Assembly (NCBI GenBank): GCA_002470925.1
Contig: DKOX01000021.1
Span: forward strand, 1-9,455
Length of the DNA stretch: 9,455 nt
From: Opitutia bacterium UBA7350
GTDB lineage: Bacteria; Verrucomicrobiota; Verrucomicrobiia; Opitutales; Coraliomargaritaceae
Direction: 5' to 3'
Under the pieces are notes generated by a model that did no database searches, had not been told where the DNA came from, and saw only the letters and a program-made list of their open reading frames with translations. Shown one piece after another: positions 7,337 through 9,455 of this stretch (its first letter is position 1; each line of letters opens with the position of its first letter). The translations under genes and the position numbers were made by a program.

Positions 7337-7590
7337 CCTTCCAGATCAATCTTTTGCGAGCGGGCATCGCCCTTTTCGGCGGCTTCAATCGATTCCATGA
7401 GGCGTTTCGCATTCGCCGGACTCCGCATGAGGTAGGCGGTCTCTTGTAAGGCTTCATAATCCTCCAGCGAGATCATGACCACTGCTTGTTCCCGTTTTCT
7501 TGTGATAATGACCGGGTCACGGTCTTCGCAGACTCGATCCATCGTAGCGGCCAGTTTTTCTCTGGCAGCGGTATACGTGATAGCCTTCAT
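7333..7590 (-). CDS. yefM: YefM-type antitoxin, Phd/YefM family
   Basis: YefM neutralises YoeB and represses its own operon, alone weakly and strongly with the toxin. From the ATG at 7590 it has 85 residues: MKAITYTAAREKLAATM, VIITRKREQAVVMISLEDYE, then ETAYLMRSPANAKRLMESIE, close to E. coli YefM throughout. Residues 1 to about 60 are the dimerising DNA-binding fold, and the later part is the segment that wraps the toxin. The frame is open up to an ATG at 7626, but the 12 extra residues (MTSSKYVHYPVR) fall over the promoter and operator and have no family match, so I prefer 7590. No SD precedes it. The predicted -10 lies so close that the mRNA may be nearly leaderless. Confidence 0.93.
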   Translation of the reverse strand: MKAITYTAAREKLAATMDRVCEDRDPVIITRKREQAVVMISLEDYEALQETAYLMRSPANAKRLMESIEAAEKGDARSQKIDLEG

Positions 7591-7596
7591 ACGAAC

Positions 7597-7626
7597 AGGA
7601 TAATGTACATATTTTGACGATGTCAA
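7597..7626 (-). promoter_or_regulatory. Predicted yefM-yoeB promoter
   Basis: On the minus strand a perfect TTGACA -35 lies at 7621-7626. Two -10 candidates exist: TATCCT (7597-7602, 18-base spacer, 4 of 6 matches) or CATTAT (7600-7605, 15-base spacer, 4 of 6). Either puts the transcript start within a few bases of the ATG at 7590. The -35 falls in an inverted repeat, TTTGAC-GAT-GTCAAA (7613-7627), which may add a protein site. Confidence 0.55.
7603..7610. promoter_or_regulatory. Predicted YefM operator (TGTACA core)
   Basis: ATGTACAT is a perfect 8 bp palindrome containing TGTACA (7604-7609), the core reported for YefM-YoeB operators in E. coli. It lies between the -35 and the preferred -10 of the predicted promoter, so bound repressor would block RNA polymerase. 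I found only one TGTACA here, whereas E. coli has a long and a short palindrome. Confidence 0.6.
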
Positions 7627-7635
7627 ATATCAATT

Positions 7636-7659
7636 CTTGGGACGCCCATAAGCCCCAAG
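7636..7659 (-). terminator. Possible weak terminator after the patB-hslR unit
   Basis: CTTGGG (7636-7641) pairs with CCCAAG (7654-7659) in a 6 bp GC-containing stem with a 12-base loop, starting about 12 bases after the hslR stop. On the minus strand it is followed by AATTGATATTTG, which is AT-rich but not a T-run. It would separate patB-hslR from yefM-yoeB. It is a poor match to a classic terminator. Confidence 0.3.
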
Positions 7660-7671
7660 TAGCATCCCGCT

Positions 7672-8046
7672 TTAAGGCCCCAGCAGGCGTTCAATCGTGC
7701 GCCGGTCCTTTTTGGTGGGGCGACCGCCGCCCTCGTGTTTAAAGAGCCTTGCGTTGGCGCGCTTTTCGCGGGCGGCCTCCAGATCTTCCGGTGGGGTTTG
7801 ATCTTCCATGAATTCAGGGAGCCGCGCCGCGCCGAGGCGTTTGTCGCTGAGCGCGAGCACCCGCAGGGTACGGCGCAACGTTTGGGTGCGTGCCACCACA
7901 GTATCACCGATCCGTACCTTGGCCGCGGGCTTGGCGATATTGCCGTTTAGTCGCACCGCCGACCCGCGGCAGGCCTCCAGAGCATCGCTGCGAGTTTTGT
8001 AAACCCGCATCGCCCATAACCACCTGTCCAGTCGCACGCTTTCCAT
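7672..8046 (-). CDS. hslR: S4-domain RNA-binding protein, Hsp15 (HslR) family
   Basis: E. coli Hsp15 binds stalled 50S subunits that still carry peptidyl-tRNA and helps recycle them. This 124-residue protein is slightly shorter than E. coli Hsp15 (133) but has the same plan. An S4 domain at about residues 3-55 begins VRLDRWLWAMRVYKTRSDAL and continues through VRLNGNIAKPAAKVRIGDTV. A basic, charged C-terminal tail with GGGRPTKKDRRTIERLLG matches the PxKKxRR segment typical of the family. The start lies 3 bases after the patB stop on the same strand, and no separate SD is seen, so it is probably translated from the patB message by coupling. Confidence 0.9.
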   Translation of the reverse strand: MESVRLDRWLWAMRVYKTRSDALEACRGSAVRLNGNIAKPAAKVRIGDTVVARTQTLRRTLRVLALSDKRLGAARLPEFMEDQTPPEDLEAAREKRANARLFKHEGGGRPTKKDRRTIERLLGP

Positions 8047-8049
8047 TGT

Positions 8050-9210
8050 TTAATCACGGTGCTTTAAGGCCCTAGCCATACGTTCCAGCCCTTCCTCGAG
8101 GCGGGTCTTGGGGCAACCAAAATTCAGGCGCACATACCCCGGTCCGCCAAAGGGTTCGCCACAGGAAAGACCGATCCCGTTTTGTTCAAAGAATTGCGCC
8201 GGTTGTTTCAATTCCAGGCCACGCACATCGAGCCAGGCGAGATAGGTTGCCTGCATCGGGCGGAAGATGACCTGAGGCAGTTCGCTGGCGAGGAATGCCC
8301 GCAGGGTGTTGTAATTGCCCCGGAGGGTATCGATCAGAGCGAGGCGCCAGGCTTCGCCGTGATTGTAGGCCGCGGCGCAACCGGCATAACCGAAGCAATT
8401 CACCTCCGTGATGATTCCGCGAATGGTTTGGTTGAATTGTTGGCGCAGTTCGCGGTTTTCGATGATGGAAAAGGCGCAGGCGAGACCGGGCAGATTATAG
8501 GTCTTGCTGGGCGCCATGAGGGTGATGGTGCGCGCCGCAAGCGATTCGTTCAGGCTTGCAGTCACGGTGTGCGTGACAGCCTCGTCAAAGATTAAATCGC
8601 AATGAATTTCGTCCGAGATCAGGATTAAATCATGGCGTTCGCAGAATTCCCCCAATGCCAGTAATTCTGCCTGTGTGAAGACCCTTCCAACCGGATTGTG
8701 CGGACTGCATAAAATGAAGAGGCGGGTATTTGGACGTATCGCCGCTTCCATTGCCTCGAAATCGAGGGTCCATTGGTCGGACTCGTTGAAGCATAGCGGC
8801 ACGCCAATTAATTCCCGTTTTGCATAGTCCGGAGCGGTTAGAAAGGGTGGGTAGACCGGGGTCGCGGTCATGACCGATTCGTCGGGCTGGGTGAAGGCGT
8901 GACAGCAAAGGTTGATCGCCGGCACCAGGCCCGGCAGGAAATTGAGCCATCCCGCTTTTGCAGCGTAGCCATGCGCCCGTTCGAGATAGCGAAGCACTGC
9001 CTCGATCGGTTCAGCATGCGGGATCGTGTAACCAAAGACCCCATGATCCAATCGCGCCTGCAGGGCGGATACAATCTCAGGCGCGGTCTCAAAATCCATG
9101 TCGGCGACCCAAAGCGGCAAGACCTCCGGGTCCGCGTATTTCTCCCACTTGAGGGATCCATGGCCGCGCCGTCCCGGGCAAGTTTCAAAGTTATAGTGGA
9201 TTTTCGACAT
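8050..9210 (-). CDS. patB: MalY/PatB-family cystathionine beta-lyase (PLP aminotransferase fold)
   Basis: Members of this fold-type I PLP family split cystathionine to homocysteine, pyruvate and ammonia, the second transsulfuration step toward methionine; some act on other cysteine conjugates. The 386 residues match the usual 385-400. It starts MSKIHYNFE, with LPLWVADMDF (31-40) and VFGYT (58-62), as in MalY and PatB. PLP contacts are visible: Asn172 in SPHNPVGRVF, Asp200 in ISDEIH, Lys236 in APSKTYNLPGL as the Schiff-base lysine, and Arg361 in YVRLNFGCP for the carboxylate. The start at 9210 is supported by GAGG ten bases upstream (9221-9224), the clearest SD in the window. It leads a two-gene unit with hslR. 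E. coli MalY also represses the maltose regulon; nothing here suggests that. Exact substrate is inferred from family. Confidence 0.92.
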   Translation of the reverse strand: MSKIHYNFETCPGRRGHGSLKWEKYADPEVLPLWVADMDFETAPEIVSALQARLDHGVFGYTIPHAEPIEAVLRYLERAHGYAAKAGWLNFLPGLVPAINLCCHAFTQPDESVMTATPVYPPFLTAPDYAKRELIGVPLCFNESDQWTLDFEAMEAAIRPNTRLFILCSPHNPVGRVFTQAELLALGEFCERHDLILISDEIHCDLIFDEAVTHTVTASLNESLAARTITLMAPSKTYNLPGLACAFSIIENRELRQQFNQTIRGIITEVNCFGYAGCAAAYNHGEAWRLALIDTLRGNYNTLRAFLASELPQVIFRPMQATYLAWLDVRGLELKQPAQFFEQNGIGLSCGEPFGGPGYVRLNFGCPKTRLEEGLERMARALKHRD

Positions 9211-9220
9211 CGTTGCGAAT

Positions 9221-9224
9221 CCTC
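9221..9224 (-). promoter_or_regulatory. Ribosome binding site of patB
   Basis: The minus strand reads GTGAGGATTC upstream of the patB ATG. GAGG ends ten bases before it, slightly long but plausible. It is notable because most other starts in the window lack an SD. Confidence 0.5.
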
Positions 9225-9250
9225 ACTAAGCAAAGGGTTCCCTGCAATCA

Positions 9251-9275
9251 CATTTACGCCGATGCCTCATTTACG
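9251..9275. repeat. Direct repeat CATTTACG in the patB/DUF2256 divergent region
   Basis: CATTTACG occurs at 9251-9258 and again at 9268-9275, 17 bp apart start to start, between the two divergent starts (9210 and 9330). Tandem half-sites of this size can bind a regulator acting on either gene. With only two 8-base copies, chance is a real alternative. Confidence 0.35.
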
Positions 9276-9329
9276 AAATAAATAACCCCGCAACTTGAGC
9301 TTTCTTTGCTTTGTGACTCATTCGAGGTT

Positions 9330-9455
9330 GTGAAACGTAAGGGAAAAACAGTCCAAAAACGCGATCTTCCCGAAAAAATATGCCCGGTTTGCGTGCGACC
9401 TTTTAAATGGCGCAAGAAATGGGCGCGTTCCTGGGAGGAAGTTCGCTATTGCTCG
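9330..9455 (+). CDS. DUF2256 putative zinc-binding small protein (partial)
   Basis: This frame starts at a GTG and runs through 42 codons to the right edge without a stop. It contains KRDLPEKICPVCVRPFKWRK (10-29) and KWARSWEEVRYCS (30-42). The order DLPxKxCxxCxRPFxWRKKW, then a tryptophan-rich segment and YCS, is the pattern of DUF2256, a family of roughly 50-residue proteins thought to bind a metal through two cysteine pairs. Cys18, Cys21 and Cys41 are seen; the fourth would lie just past the edge. The function is unknown. Family members usually begin shortly before the KxDLP segment, which favours the GTG at 9330. A TTG at 9306 is the other in-frame choice. CGAGG (9323-9327) is only two bases from the GTG. 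Confidence 0.8.
   Translation, partial: MKRKGKTVQKRDLPEKICPVCVRPFKWRKKWARSWEEVRYCS

Noticed and set aside
7591..7626. Extended yefM start at 7626
   Set aside because: It would place coding sequence over the TTGACA and TGTACA elements and adds residues absent from the family.
814..9259. (T/C)TACGC upstream of serA, hom, lysC and patB as a shared operator
   Set aside because: The spacing to each start differs, and the same hexamer is common inside coding sequence (for example near 4139 and 6412), so it is best explained by chance.

Overview
The window looks like a chromosomal segment of a Gram-negative bacterium with moderately high GC. A Verrucomicrobiota member (Opitutia-like) is my best guess. 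It rests on the partial protein at the left edge, which starts MISWIQ and resembles the SurA-N-type membrane-anchored prolyl isomerases I associate with that group, and on the scarcity of clear Shine-Dalgarno (SD) sites. This assignment is inference; the core enzymes alone do not fix the phylum.

Left edge (1-824): the N-terminus of a minus-strand SurA-N-like protein leaves the window. Behind it is about 620 bp without an intact gene. That stretch holds what looks like a decayed minus-strand reading frame (two TAG stops and one frame change) and then an AT-rich stretch leading to serA.

Centre (825-7072, all plus strand): serA, plsY, hom, lysC and thrC lie closely spaced. They encode long-form 3-phosphoglycerate dehydrogenase, acyl-phosphate glycerol-3-phosphate acyltransferase, homoserine dehydrogenase, aspartate kinase and threonine synthase. 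Four of the five serve serine or aspartate-family synthesis; plsY is a phospholipid gene placed among them. Gaps are 58, 38 and 45 bp, and lysC/thrC overlap by ATGA. SerA, Hom and LysC all carry ACT domains, so control is probably largely allosteric. asd and thrB, needed to complete the route to threonine, are not in the window.

Right part (7079-9210, minus strand): thrC converges, with a 6 bp gap, on a YefM-YoeB toxin-antitoxin pair. Upstream of the antitoxin start is a TTGACA -35 box and a TGTACA palindrome that matches the known YefM operator core. Beyond it is a two-gene unit: a MalY/PatB-type cystathionine beta-lyase followed 3 bp later by an Hsp15 (HslR) S4-domain protein. The lyase links to the methionine branch from homoserine.

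Right edge (9330-9455, plus strand): the start of a small DUF2256 putative zinc-binding protein, divergent from the lyase, runs off the window.

Most of the window is ordinary housekeeping metabolism. The points most worth a second look are the toxin-antitoxin control region, the possible internal start in lysC, the DUF2256 gene at the edge, and the decayed frame upstream of serA. I saw no CRISPR array, tRNA, rRNA, insertion sequence or phage gene.
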